Part shown: positions 1 to 10,937 of the stretch, in pieces | Layout of the letters: each line of letters starts with the position of its first letter | Numbering within the stretch: the first letter of the stretch is position 1 | Origin: Pristionchus mayeri | Taxonomy: Eukaryota; Nematoda; Chromadorea; Rhabditida; Neodiplogasteridae | Assembly (NCBI GenBank): GCA_036245805.1 | Contig: BTRK01000006.1 | Coordinates: forward strand, 48,725,257-48,789,256 | Length of the DNA: 64,000 bases | Direction of reading: 5' to 3' | Notes under the pieces: model-generated | The model's input: the letters and a program-made list of their open reading frames with translations, nothing else | Told to the model about the DNA's origin: nothing | Database searches by the model: none | Position numbers and translations under genes: made by a program

Positions 1-408
1 CTCGCCCCTAGCACCAGCATCAATGCCGACCTCTTCTCTGAACAACTGGAAGATGTCGCGATCAGAGTCCCTCCCAGACTCCTGAACCTGGGCAAAATTC
101 TTCTTCTGATGGACAATGCTCGCCCACATCGAGCGAAGATGACCCAGAAGAAAATGGACGAGCTGAAGATCGAGAGGATTCCCCATCCACCGTATTCCCC
201 GGATCTCTCCCCATGCGACTACCACTGCTTCCGCTCTCTCTCTGACTTCTGCAAAGGAAAGATGTTCAAGAATCGAGATGAAGTTGTGAGGGCTTTCGTG
301 AACTGGGCGGTCTCGAAGAAACCCGCATTCTGGAAGAGAGGAATCGAGACCCTGCCCAATCGCTGGAGGGAGGTAGTGAGAAAGAAGGGGGCATACATTG
401 GTCACTGA
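1..408 (+). CDS. mariner transposase, C-terminal part
   Basis: The frame is open from base 1 to a TGA at 406-408 (135 codons). It encodes the C-terminal half of a DD34D-type mariner transposase. The visible signature is MDNARPH, which carries the second catalytic Asp, followed about 34 residues later by PHPPYSPDLSPCDYH, where the third Asp lies. The rest, with CFRSLSDF and a basic tail, is typical of the family end. Transposases of this family cut and paste DNA at TA sites. No stop or frameshift is visible in this portion, so the copy may be young, but the N-terminal DNA-binding domain and first catalytic Asp are outside the window and activity cannot be judged. Confidence 0.88.
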   Translation, partial: LAPSTSINADLFSEQLEDVAIRVPPRLLNLGKILLLMDNARPHRAKMTQKKMDELKIERIPHPPYSPDLSPCDYHCFRSLSDFCKGKMFKNRDEVVRAFVNWAVSKKPAFWKRGIETLPNRWREVVRKKGAYIGH

Positions 409-474
409 GAATTGTAAAGCATTGAATAAAAAATAAAAACAAAAAATTATACGAACTTTCCGGACACCCCAATA
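1..474 (+). mobile_element. mariner-family transposon, 3' part (cut by window edge)
   Basis: The segment holds the end of a mariner transposase gene followed by a terminal inverted repeat at about 451-472, reading ACGAACTTTCCGGACACCCC and then AA, next to a TA dinucleotide. The same TIR, in both orientations, bounds a second element at 52235-53110, which supports it as the true transposon end. The 5' end of this copy lies outside the window. It probably sits in the first intron or 5' flank of the mlt-10-like gene that follows. Confidence 0.85.
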
Positions 475-499
475 TTTTTGTAAAATCCATCGTTGTCCT

Positions 500-613
500 C
501 ATAATTAGAGGTCGTAATTCGGGTCACCGTCTTTTCATTTCCACACTCTCTAGACCGGTCGAGCGGCGAGATGTGGGAAATGAAAAGACGGTGACCCGAA
601 TTATGAACTTTAA
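500..613. mobile_element. hairpin MITE, divergent copy
   Basis: Inverted arms (left near ATTCGGGTCACCGTCTTTTC, right its complement) surround a loop containing ACTCTCTAGACCGGTCGAGC, the core seen in other hairpin elements of this window. The ends differ from the two main subfamilies and I see no clean target-site duplication. It lies between the mariner remnant and the first visible exon of the mlt-10-like gene, so it is probably intronic. Confidence 0.6.
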
Positions 614-677
614 TCATAATGTTAAACTCGTCAAGGCTTCTTGTGGGAGACAATTAGGGGGATAGATGCATTTGCAG

Positions 678-3600
678 GCTGGACGAAGTGCACAATAATG
701 ACAGGGAAGAGCACTCCCAGTGCGCCAAGAATGCAGCCAACGTCATTGTGAGTGAGAATACGCAAACAGCCCCATTTCTTAAGGCATTTGCCCATTTTGT
801 AATGTTAGCTCTCATTTCGATGGTTGCCTAATAAACAAAATAACACTCAGGAGCATGCAAAGTGCACAGTGCGGTTGATCGATACGAAGAAAGGTGAGCG
901 GAGGGATGCTTGATCAGCATGATAGATAGATGGACTTGTAGCCATCGTGCCCTCTCCACAACATCCGACGATCATCTCGAGGAAACAGAGGATAGCAGCA
1001 TCTGCTTCCTCGAGAGTTTCCCCGTGGCATGGAGAAGACCTGAAACCGGAAAGAAAGCGCACGATTCGCAATAAAAAGAGGGGTGCGTGAGCGGATTTAT
1101 GAATACAACATAAAGCAAGCACAAAATGCAGCTTCTGGCGTAGACTGGGTGGGCTCCTTTGGCGTTCGTGACAAACGCTCCCTCAATCTCGCGCCATTCC
1201 GTGTGAGAACTCCTAAAGGGATGAAGAAGAAGGGCATGCACAAGAAGAAAAGAACAGCTCACAAGACGAGAAAGACAGCATCGTCGAAGAGCATCGCGAA
1301 AGTGCGCCACGCGGCGACCTACGCTTTGAAGGACGCCAGGTAGAGTACTGTATAAGTGAACATTTCCCCGCACCCTGAAATCTATCTTGAGCAGGGAGAA
1401 GCGACGGTTACCTGAATCTTGAGCATTACTTCTAAGTAGAGTTCGAGAAACGGTTCAATGAAACACTCTGTCGACCCCGGTCGAGAGAGTGTGTAGAATG
1501 AAGAGAGCGTTTAATCGTTTCTCGAACTCCACTTCTAGGGCAGAGACTCCGTTCGGCCAACTCGCAAGGGCAATCAAGGAGAGTGTACTCGAAGCCAAGC
1601 ACAAGCACGCGGACCAAAGCAAGGAGTAAGCACTTTATCTCAGAGAAAAAATGAAAAAATGCGAATTTTCAGCTGGATTACCGTGATCAAAGAGATTAAG
1701 GAGGAGACGAAAAAGTTAAAGGTGAGCTGACTAATTTGAGCAAAAAATCTTGTTCAATTTAAGGCGCGCAAGGCTATACGAACGATGTTCGTGAAGAAAA
1801 TGCGGTCGATGCTGGAAGGATACGATAATACAACTGTGGTTCCCGATCGAAGTTCACTCGCACTCAAGGTTGCTGTCCAATATGTTTTTGGAACATTGTA
1901 GGATACTGAACCATTGCTTCTTTTATCGTGCTATCTTGGTTAATCGACCGGTGGTGTAGATCATAAACTAAAAGCTCATATGAAGCGAGTCGCGAGAAAA
2001 TCGACCACGCCGCAGCGGTAGGATTCAAGTTTGTCCGATTCCGCTATAATTGTGGTTATAAGTATATCAAATGATTCTCTTTCAAACTGCGTCGTCGTAA
2101 TTTTGATATCTGCCGTCATCGTTGAGATTTCGAAGGCCAAAGTTTGGACTATCACTTTTCGACAGTGAAATCGGGCTCACTTAAATGGTCATAAATCCGC
2201 TTAAAATTGAGATAGAGCGTATTTTTTTTCACAATAAAGCTACCATCATGCTCTACAACTTCACTGTTGAGGCCATCATTTCTGGTCTACTCCCTAGTGC
2301 CGGGCGGTCGGGGCACTAAAAATTGCTTAAATTTGGAAATGGGAAAAATCTGGGCCCATAGCGGGATAATAAACGTCTTGCCTTGAGAATCTTGACGATC
2401 TGAACGATATGAAGCCGCGAGAGATACTCGATGCGGCCCGTAAAATCGAGGCATTACTCACCGAAGATCAGAAGATGCTAAGGCAGCCACTGAGACTGAT
2501 GCGAGACGGTGCGTTTTTTAAATGAATTGTTCTTGTCTCTGGCCGGTAGGCGCGACGCTATGTCTCCGATTTTGCCACTTCACACAATTGTGTGAATGCA
2601 ATTATAGAATTGCGGGCTGAAAACGGCTCCTCTTTCAATGTCCTCTTGCGCAATCTTATTTTACCTTCCTCACTCCTTTCGAACCCGTAGGCGAGAACGG
2701 TGAAAAGGACAGCCGATTGAGCAGCCTCAACCCTGATGACCACTGCATCTCATCTAGTGATGCCAAAACGGCGCGCGCTCTCCTCGGTTCACACGCTCTC
2801 TCGCTCTGCCTGACCGATGAGAGAGCGTATGAAACGAGGAGAGCGTGCGCCGATTTGGCATCACTAATCTCCTCTCATTTAGAGCACTGGAAACAAAAAA
2901 AACATATTTTCAGCAGTCAAGTTGGGTCTCATGGCTGCAGGTAGAAATGTGAGCAATTTCGGGGATAAGACACTCAAGCTGATCTCACCCCGTCTCCTCT
3001 CGGTGATTGCTGAAGATGAAAAGGAGAAGGAAAATCAGGTGAATTCAAATGGAGAATTTCAGTGATTGCGTATCCTTGCAAAGGTGAATCTGCTGTCGCC
3101 TTCTCTTTTCTCCCTCCACGACGAGGGGAAGGGCATCGAACGGTCGACGAGTCTCGTCAATGGAATGGGGCTGGCGAAGACGAAGGATCATATGGCATGG
3201 TAATTGGCTCGGGAAACGATACATTTTCCACACGATCTCGGCCGGTCGATCGGCAAGATAGTGTATAGAACGACGATAGCGTGATATCGATTCTCCAACT
3301 CTAGTATCTGCAATGACTAAGAACGTGCAATTTTAGTATATTTTTAAATATGCTTCGAACTTTGCAAAGATGATAAGAGTCCATTTGAGTTTCATGTTTT
3401 TCAAACAAAAATCGAAGTTTAGGCTGGATCTGGTGATGGAGGCATCAGGCATAACAGATGCCGTGGAGAACATGAAGGTGACCTATACGATACTCGCGCG
3501 AATGAGAACTATGACGTCATAGTTCTCATCCGACCGAAAATCGTCCTATACTAATACCGCTAAATTACATGTAGATAAGTAGGTTCATAATGGCAACCGT

Positions 3601-6600
3601 TCATTTTTATGTACTCTTTCAAAAATTAAAAAAAATAGAAAAATGTATTATAGGACGAGAAAATCAAGAAGGCTATGACGTCAATACTATCAGAAGGAGA
3701 TATGCGGTCCCCCACAGGACAGCCACTCTACTTCACTAAGGCATTCTTATTAAAAATCTTGGAATGATTAGTCGTAATGTAGACGATCTCTCTGTTCCAT
3801 TTCGCATTGTGGACGGATACGAAAACACATCGCATTACATGTTTATGGTAGAAATTATGAGGATCATTATATGAGGTGAATCGCGAGAGAATCGACCATT
3901 TGAGGGGGGTGGGCGGCGGTAGGAAAAAAATGTGTCCTTTCTGGAAAGAAATGTAAATACAAATATTTCAAATGATGCTCTTTCAAACTGCGTCGTCAGA
4001 ATTTTGATATCGGTCGTCATCGTCGATATTCAGAAGGCCAAAGTTGGTACGGTCACTTTTGAACTATCAAATAGCGCTCACTTAAATGATCATAAATCCG
4101 TTTAAAATGAAGATAGAGAGTCGTTCTTTTTTTCAAAAGCAAGCTACCAGCATGCTCTACAACTTCACTGTTGAGTTCATCATTCCTAGTCTTCATCCTG
4201 GTGCGGGGCGGTCGGGTGGACCAAAAGTGACGTAACTTTGGAAATCGGAAAAAAAGGTTTTCATGCTTAAGTAGTAGTACATACATGTGCCTCACTCGAC
4301 GCCAAAAATGAACGAAATCGGAATATAAACAAAAAAAAATGCTCTCACTTTTGTGGGGCGACCCCAAAATGAGTTCTGGACAAGAGTACTTCCGTATCTT
4401 CAATTGGTATCATTTGGGCTGAAGATCATTCAAAAACATCCAAAACAACATTATAAGTGTCTTCCCCCCCTATTATAACACTCCCATTGGCCATACATAC
4501 GTCTGGTGACCGAAAATTTGAAAATCGGTATTTTGAGAAATTTCGACATGTTGGATGGGCCCAAATGCACTAAATGGGTTTGAAATAATGTAAATACATT
4601 CCTCGAAACAGCTCAAAGAAAAATGCTTCCTAAGAAGAGGATATTTCGCTTGAAGAATCCAAGGAAAGACGCAAAACTTTGCCCCTGGTTAAAATAGACA
4701 CAGAGATTCGGCATATGGATAGAAATGTAGAACACGATGAGCTAAACATTTCATCTGTTGAAAGTGACTCTCTAACTTTTCGTTGAAGCGTGCTACAGAG
4801 CCTGGAAGTTGGCCAGAAATAGGCTAGAATCCCCCGAGAGCGCGTGCTCTAACCGTCTGGCGCTCTCGCCCTCTGACCTCCCTCTCCCTCCCCTCTATTT
4901 ATCGCTCCCCCGCGAACGGTTCTCGAGGTTTTTCGACAACTTCCAGGCTCTGTAGCACGCTTCAACGAAAAGATAGAGAGTCACTTTCAACAGATGAAAT
5001 GTTTCGCTCATCATGTTCTACATTTCTATCCATATGCCGAGTCTCTATGTTTATTTTGACCAGGGGCACAGTTTTGCGTCTTTCCTTGGATTCTTCAGGC
5101 GAAATATCCTCTTTTCAGGAAGCCTTTTTCTTTGAGCTGTTTCAAGGAATGTATTTACATTATTTGAAACCAATTTAGTGCATTTGGGCCCATCCAGCAT
5201 GTCGAAATTGGTCAAAATACCGATTTTCAAATTTTCGGTCAACTGACCATGACCATGACCAATGGAAGTGTTATAATATGGGGGGATGACACTTATAATG
5301 TTGTTCTGGATGTTTTTGAATGATTTTCAGTCCAAATGAGACCAATTGAAGATACGGAAGTAGCGTGATATCGATTCTCCAACTCTAGTATCTGCAATGA
5401 CTAAGAACGTGCAATTTTAGTATATTTTTAAATATGCTTCGAACTTTGCAAAGATGATAAGAGTCCATTTGAGTTTCATGTTTTTCAAACAAAAATCGAA
5501 GTTTAGGCTGGATCTGGTGATGGAGGCATCAGGCATAACAGATGCCGTGGAGAACATGAAGGTGACCTATACGATACTCGCGCGAATGAGAACTATGACG
5601 TCATAGTTCTCATCCGACCGAAAATCGTCCTATACTAATACCGCTAAATTACATGTAGATAAGTAGGTTCATAATGGCAACCGTTCATTTTTATGTACTC
5701 TTTCAAAAATTAAAAAAAATAGAAAAATGTATTATAGGACGAGAAAATCAAGAAGGCTATGACGTCAATACTATCAGAAGGAGATATGCGGTCCCCCACA
5801 GGACAGCCACTCTACTTCACTAAGGCATTCTTATTAAAAATCTTGGAATGATTAGTCGTAATGTAGACGATCTCTCTGTTCCATTTCGCATTGTGGACGG
5901 ATACGAAAACACATCGCATTACATGTTTATGGTAGAAATTATGAGGATCATTATATGAGGTGAATCGCGAGAGAATCGACCATTTGAGGGGGGTGGGCGG
6001 CGGTAGGAAAAAAATGTGTCCTTTCTGGAAAGAAATGTAAATACAAATATTTCAAATGATGCTCTTTCAAACTGCGTCGTCAGAATTTTGATATCGGTCG
6101 TCATCGTCGATATTCAGAAGGCCAAAGTTGGTACGGTCACTTTTGAACTATCAAATAGCGCTCACTTAAATGATCATAAATCCGTTTAAAATGAAGATAG
6201 AGAGTCGTTCTTTTTTTCAAAAGCAAGCTACCAGCATGCTCTACAACTTCACTGTTGAGTTCATCATTCCTAGTCTTCATCCTGGTGCGGGGCGGTCGGG
6301 TGGACCAAAAGTGACGTAACTTTGGAAATCGGAAAAAAAGGTTTTCATGCTTAAGTAGTAGTACATACATGTGCCTCACTCGACGCCAAAAATGAACGAA
6401 ATCGGAATATAAACAAAAAAAAATGCTCTCACTTTTGTGGGGCGACCCCAAAATGAGTTCTGGACAAGAGTACTTCCGTATCTTCAATTGGTATCATTTG
6501 GGCTGAAGATCATTCAAAAACATCCAAAACAACATTATAAGTGTCTTCCCCCCCTATTATAACACTCCCATTGGCCATACATACGTCTGGTGACCGAAAA

Positions 6601-9600
6601 TTTGAAAATCGGTATTTTGAGAAATTTCGACATGTTGGATGGGCCCAAATGCACTAAATGGGTTTGAAATAATGTAAATACATTCCTCGAAACAGCTCAA
6701 AGAAAAATGCTTCCTAAGAAGAGGATATTTCGCTTGAAGAATCCAAGGAAAGACGCAAAACTTTGCCCCTGGTTAAAATAGACACAGAGATTCGGCATAT
6801 GGATAGAAATGTAGAACACGATGAGCTAAACATTTCATCTGTTGAAAGTGACTCTCTAACTTTTCGTTGAAGCGTGCTACAGAGCCTGGAAGTTGGCCAG
6901 AAATAGGCTAGAATCCCCCGAGAGCGCGTGCTCTAACCGTCTGGCGCTCTCGCCCTCTGACCTCCCTCTCCCTCCCCTCTATTTATCGCTCCCCCGCGAA
7001 CGGTTCTCGAGGTTTTTCGACAACTTCCAGGCTCTGTAGCACGCTTCAACGAAAAGATAGAGAGTCACTTTCAACAGATGAAATGTTTCGCTCATCATGT
7101 TCTACATTTCTATCCATATGCCGAGTCTCTATGTTTATTTTGACCAGGGGCACAGTTTTGCGTCTTTCCTTGGATTCTTCAGGCGAAATATCCTCTTTTC
7201 AGGAAGCCTTTTTCTTTGAGCTGTTTCAAGGAATGTATTTACATTATTTGAAACCAATTTAGTGCATTTGGGCCCATCCAGCATGTCGAAATTGGTCAAA
7301 ATACCGATTTTCAAATTTTCGGTCAACTGACCATGACCATGACCAATGGAAGTGTTATAATATGGGGGGATGACACTTATAATGTTGTTCTGGATGTTTT
7401 TGAATGATTTTCAGTCCAAATGAGACCAATTGAAGATACGGAAGTACTCTTGTCCTGAACTCATTTTGGGGTCGCCGCACAAAAGTGAGAGCATTTTTTT
7501 TTGTTTATTTTCCGATTTCGTTCATTTTTGGCGTCAAGTGAGGCACATGTATGTACTACAACTTAAGCATGAAAACCCAGATAGTTTTTTCCGATTTCCA
7601 AAGTTACGTCACTTTTGGTCCACCCGACAGCCCCGCACCAGGATGAAGACTAGGAATGATGAACTCAACAGTGAAGTTGTAGAGCATGCTGGTAGCTTGC
7701 TTTTGAAAAAAAGAACGACTCTCTATCTTCATTTTAAACGGATTTATGATCATTTAAGTGAGCGCTATTTGATAGTTCAAAAGTGACAGTACCAACTTTG
7801 GCCTTCTGAATCTCGACGATGACGATCGATATCCAAATTCTGACGACGCAGTTTGAAAAAGCATCATTTGAAATATTTGTAGTTAAATTTCTTGCCAGAT
7901 AGGACACATTTTTTTCCTGCCGCCGCGGCGTGGTCGATTCTCTCGCGATTCATATCATATAAATCAGTTTGCATGCATTGCTTAGATTTACTCCGACCGT
8001 TTCAGAAAAACGTCTCCGAAATGTACGGAGAGTCTGAAACGAGGAAGATCGATACAATGGAACTCCTGCACACGACTTTCACTCCCGAGCAGGTATAATG
8101 TTGGAACTCACATTTATGAATAAGCCCAACTACACGTTCATTATTATGACTTATATGGCACATCCGGTCATAACAAAACAAAGTTATTCACAAAAATCGG
8201 CTGTGGTTATCAACGGGCCCGGGTTCAGCGGCAGTGAAATTCAACCTCAACATATACCCCCAAAGATTTGGTCTAATTCATTTCTAATGATGCTCTTTAA
8301 ACTGCGTCTTCAGAATATTGATAGCTGTTGTCATCTTCGAGATTCACAAGGCCAAACTTGGTACTTCCCCCACTTTTCCGCAGTCAAACCGGGCCCACTT
8401 TAATGATCATAAATTCGTTCAAAATGAATACAGAAAGTGTTCTTGGTGTAGAAAGATCACTACCATCATAACCCACAACATTTTTGTTGGCGTTATCATT
8501 AATGGTCGCCATCCTGGTGCGACGTGGTCGGTTGAACCAAAAATGACGTAACTTTCGGAACCCCTCCCCCCGCAAAGTTATTACGCGCATGTTGTAGTCC
8601 CTACATGTGCCTAACGTTTCGCCAAAAACTAGACAAATAGGGAAGTGGAAAGAAAATTAGGCGTCACGTCGCGATTCAACAGAAAGATAGAGACTTGCTT
8701 TCAACAGATGAAATATTTAGCTCATCGTGTTCTACATTTCTAGACATGTGTCAGGTCCCTATGACTACGACCGGAAGTACAGTTTTGAGCTTTTGTATTT
8801 CACTGCCGCTGACAAAATTTGTTTACCACACTTTGCAAGTTTTGCAGGTGGAAGAGCAGAAAAAATTCGGATTTGCGGTCCTCAGAAAAGATCAACTGGA
8901 GATCGTTTACGGAAAGAATTCACCGTACGCGAACGAGGAGAGGCTTGAGTAAGACTTCTTCGAAACGTAGCATATCAAACATTTCGATTCTGAACAATCG
9001 AGAGAATGCGAGGATTCAGGAAAGTATAATGATTCAGAACGTTTAAAAACATTCCTAAAGAGGAGATGCACGGGCACATCGTGAGGAACGTCCGCGCACT
9101 GGCTGAGATGAAGTCATTCCGAGGTAGAGATGCGCTAGCCAACTGCCTCGAATTGCGATCGAGAAACGATACAACGGTCTCGTTGCATACTAGCTAGTCG
9201 GGGTATGTTGGCAAGAGAAGTGCTTAAAACAAAGAAAGCATCGTATCGTTTCTCTCTAGTGCCGAAGTACCTCCTAGAATTTTCTCAACTGTACTGATAG
9301 ATCTGATAGTGAATGCGCATCGTTTAGTGAGTCATGTAAAAAAATCAGGAAACACAACTGGCTGCAAAAATAAGGCGAGTTTGAAGTTCGTGAATTTTTT
9401 AGTGATTTTCCAGTGAGTACGCAGATGGAGCCGCCGTCACGAGCTCGAAGGAAGAGGAATGTTATCTTAGCACCAGTGGTCCTAGTCCCACTCATCTTCG
9501 CATCTGCTCTGCTGTCTGGACCAGTTATCCTCTCACCTATCCTTCTCTCGCCGATCATTCTCTCCCCGGCAGTACTCGGACCCGTGAGTTAATTAGAGTG

Positions 9601-10937
9601 CGTAGTTTGTATTTCGTACCTTAATTTCATACTCGCACGGATCGTTAGGACAATGAAGGCACAGACTTGAAAGACACCCGTCGCATGGCTGTTCCCGCGC
9701 TCTCGATTTATTCGAATCACCAACATTTATTCTATTTTTCAATGAGAGGGTCACTTAACGGTGGGATCGCGTCGTTGATGGGAGAGAGAAGTCCTCGTTT
9801 CGTAGGCGGAGGGCGCGCTCGCATAAATAGGCCGGCCAGAGCGCTCTAACTGCTCCGGGTTAGAGTGGGGGCAGAGGGGCGCCGCGGTGCGTGCGTTCAA
9901 GGGCTGCCTTAACGAGCCGTGACTCGCTAGACCGGTCGAGCGGTGAGAGAGTGTGTGTGAAATTAGGAGAACCGAATAGCGGACTAGTACCAGAATATAT
10001 AATAAATTTCTTCTCACGTAGTTGATTCTCTCCCCATTGGCATTCGTCCCTGTGATCCTCTCGCCACGAGTATTGTCGCCGTGAGTTCATTATTTTTTAA
10101 AAATAATTTTGTATATTATTTTATTTACAATTTTTTGATATCTATTAGTCCTAGCCTCACGGTCCTGGAGCATCGACATAGGGCTTTGGAAAACGTCCGC
10201 GCGCTGTAAAATAATTTCACACTAAACGCAGTAGTGGAGATTTGTAAAGCGGTTTTTTTCATTACCAGGGTAAAGAGAAATCCCTATTAAAAGTAAGCCA
10301 CATAATATAGAAAAATAGTGAAACATTTCTCAACGTGATGAATATAGAAAAAATTTAAAAAAATGAACTGACGAATCGAAGTGATCGTGATTTTGCCTGC
10401 AAATTAAGTGATTTTCAGGATTTTTCACGCACAATCAGGCAATCTCACTGTACTATTTTTGAACGCGCGCGCGTTTTGATTGATGCCTGCGGACGTTTTC
10501 ATTTTCCTTATGTCGATGCTCCGGGGGCCGTGTAGCCTCAGTATATCGAAAATGTAACGACGACTATCATTTTCAGGTTTATCTTGAGTCCGGAAATCTT
10601 CACACCAATCATTCTCTCTCCGCTCGCCCTCCACCCCTTCATCCTCTCGCCGGGCGTCTTCAATCCCTTCATCCTCTCCCCTATGGTCTTGTCTCCTTTC
10701 ATCCTCTCCCCGCAAGTCTTCTCCCCACTCATCCTCTCTCCATTCGCCCTCACTCCCATCATCCTCACTCCCACTGTCGGCACTCCTCTCATCCTATCGC
10801 CCTTCGCCCTTTCTCCTATCATCAGTTCCGCTCAGATTATGTTCGCTGCCGTTCTTTCCCCGTATGTGCTATCCCCTATCATTGACAGCCCGCTCATTTT
10901 CGCCGAGGTAATTGCCTCGCCCTCGGCCCTCAGTTGA
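678..10937 (+). CDS. mlt-10-like moulting protein (DUF644, Leu-Ser-Pro repeats)
   Basis: Phase-compatible exons: 678-747, 851-893, 1132-1339, 1539-1625, 1673-1721, 1764-1868, 2388-2508, 2691-2756, 2914-3038, 3084-3199, 3423-3477, 3654-3740, 8006-8092, 8848-8948, 9038-9123, 9414-9583, 10022-10080, 10577-10937, giving about 664 residues. The first exon, with the signal peptide, is probably left of the window. Visible parts are an N-terminal cysteine block ([14 protein letters not shown]), a basic linker, the DUF644-like core ([67 protein letters not shown]), and a tail of repeats such as PFILSP and PLILSP ending SPSALS. C. elegans MLT-10 and its relatives are secreted and needed for moulting. 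Exons 3423-3477 and 3654-3740 recur at 5507-5561 and 5738-5824 through a tandem duplication; splicing 3740 to 5507 would break the frame, so only one pair can be used. The donor after 3740 is GC, not GT. Confidence 0.88.
1437..1531. mobile_element. hairpin MITE (TAGAGTTCGAGAAACG type) at a 3' splice site
   Basis: 95-bp imperfect hairpin with ends TAGAGTTCGAGAAACG and its near complement, and a core ACACTCTGTCGACCCCGGTC. It is flanked by CTTCTAAG (1429-1436) and CTTCTAGG (1532-1539), a 7/8-matching 8-bp target-site duplication. The right-hand duplication contains the acceptor AG used by the exon starting at 1539 of the mlt-10-like gene, so the insertion lies on the splice site and rebuilt it. 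Confidence 0.8.
1970..2350. repeat. fragment of foldback family A
   Basis: Part of the 519-bp intron 1869-2387 of the mlt-10-like gene. It resembles one arm of the palindromic element at 3868-7965: both share GAATCGCGAGAGAATCGACCA-like sequence, the CAAACTGCGTCGTC stretch and the CGGGCGGTCGGG stretch. It is a diverged single-arm copy. Confidence 0.65.
2755..2866. mobile_element. hairpin MITE whose end supplies a 5' splice site
   Basis: 112-bp hairpin with ends TAGTGATGCC and GGCATCACTA and arms rich in CGCGCTCTCCTCG. The flanks ATCTCATC (2747-2754) and ATCTCCTC (2867-2874) form an 8-bp target-site duplication with one mismatch. The exon 2691-2756 needs a donor at A|GTGATG, which lies inside the left terminus of the element; no other GT upstream keeps the frame to the next exon at 2914. 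Confidence 0.75.
3201..3303. mobile_element. hairpin MITE abutting a 5' splice site
   Basis: Degraded hairpin. The left end (CTCGGGAAACGATAC) matches the complement of the right end (GATATCGATTCTCCAACTCTA), and the core GGCCGGTCGATCGGC is shared with other copies. The donor GT that ends exon 3084-3199 is at 3200-3201, directly at the left edge. No target-site duplication is recognisable. Confidence 0.6.
3277..7444 (+). repeat. 2,084-bp direct tandem duplication
   Basis: 3277-5360 is repeated at 5361-7444 with a constant offset of 2,084 and no difference that I noticed. Each copy contains the exon pair of the mlt-10-like gene (3423-3477 and 3654-3740; 5507-5561 and 5738-5824) plus the left arm, centre and start of the right arm of foldback element A. 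The rest of the right arm follows only once, after 7444. Near-perfect identity means a very recent event, gene conversion or an assembly artefact. Confidence 0.9.
3868..7965. mobile_element. foldback element A (long inverted arms), internally duplicated
   Basis: The left arm runs from about 3868 (GTGAATCGCGAGAGAATCGACC) to about 4900. The right arm runs from about 4930 to 5353 and, after the duplication, from 7437 to about 7965. The arms are roughly 1 kb and highly similar; the centre near 4800-4960 is a GC-rich hairpin. Open frames of 60-118 codons in the arms are repeat translations with no protein similarity that I recognise. Related pieces occur at 1970-2350, 8380-8680 and inside the arms at 17738-19712 and 25713-27694. 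Confidence 0.8.
8240..8680. repeat. diverged copy of foldback family A
   Basis: The intron 8093-8847 of the mlt-10-like gene holds sequence resembling the family A arm: an AAACTGCGTCTTCAGAAT stretch, GGCCCACTTTAATGATCATA, a CGACGTGGTCGG stretch and TGACGTAACTTTCGGA. It is more diverged than the 3868-7965 copy. No coding potential of its own is visible. Confidence 0.6.
9156..9260. mobile_element. hairpin MITE, diverged
   Basis: Ends GATCGAGAAACGATAC and GTATCGTTTCTCTCTAG are inverted copies of the TAGAGTTCGAGAAACG subfamily end. The loop has lost most of the usual core. It lies in the intron between exons 9038-9123 and 9414-9583 of the mlt-10-like gene, about 30 bp from the donor. Confidence 0.6.
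10146..10535. repeat. ~390-bp inverted repeat in an intron
   Basis: TAGCCTCACGGTCCTGGAGC and CATCGACATAGG at the left recur as the complement near 10505-10535; AACGTCCGCGCGC at the left also has a mirrored partner near 10485. The element fills most of the intron 10081-10576 of the mlt-10-like gene, between the last two repeat-coding exons. Confidence 0.6.
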
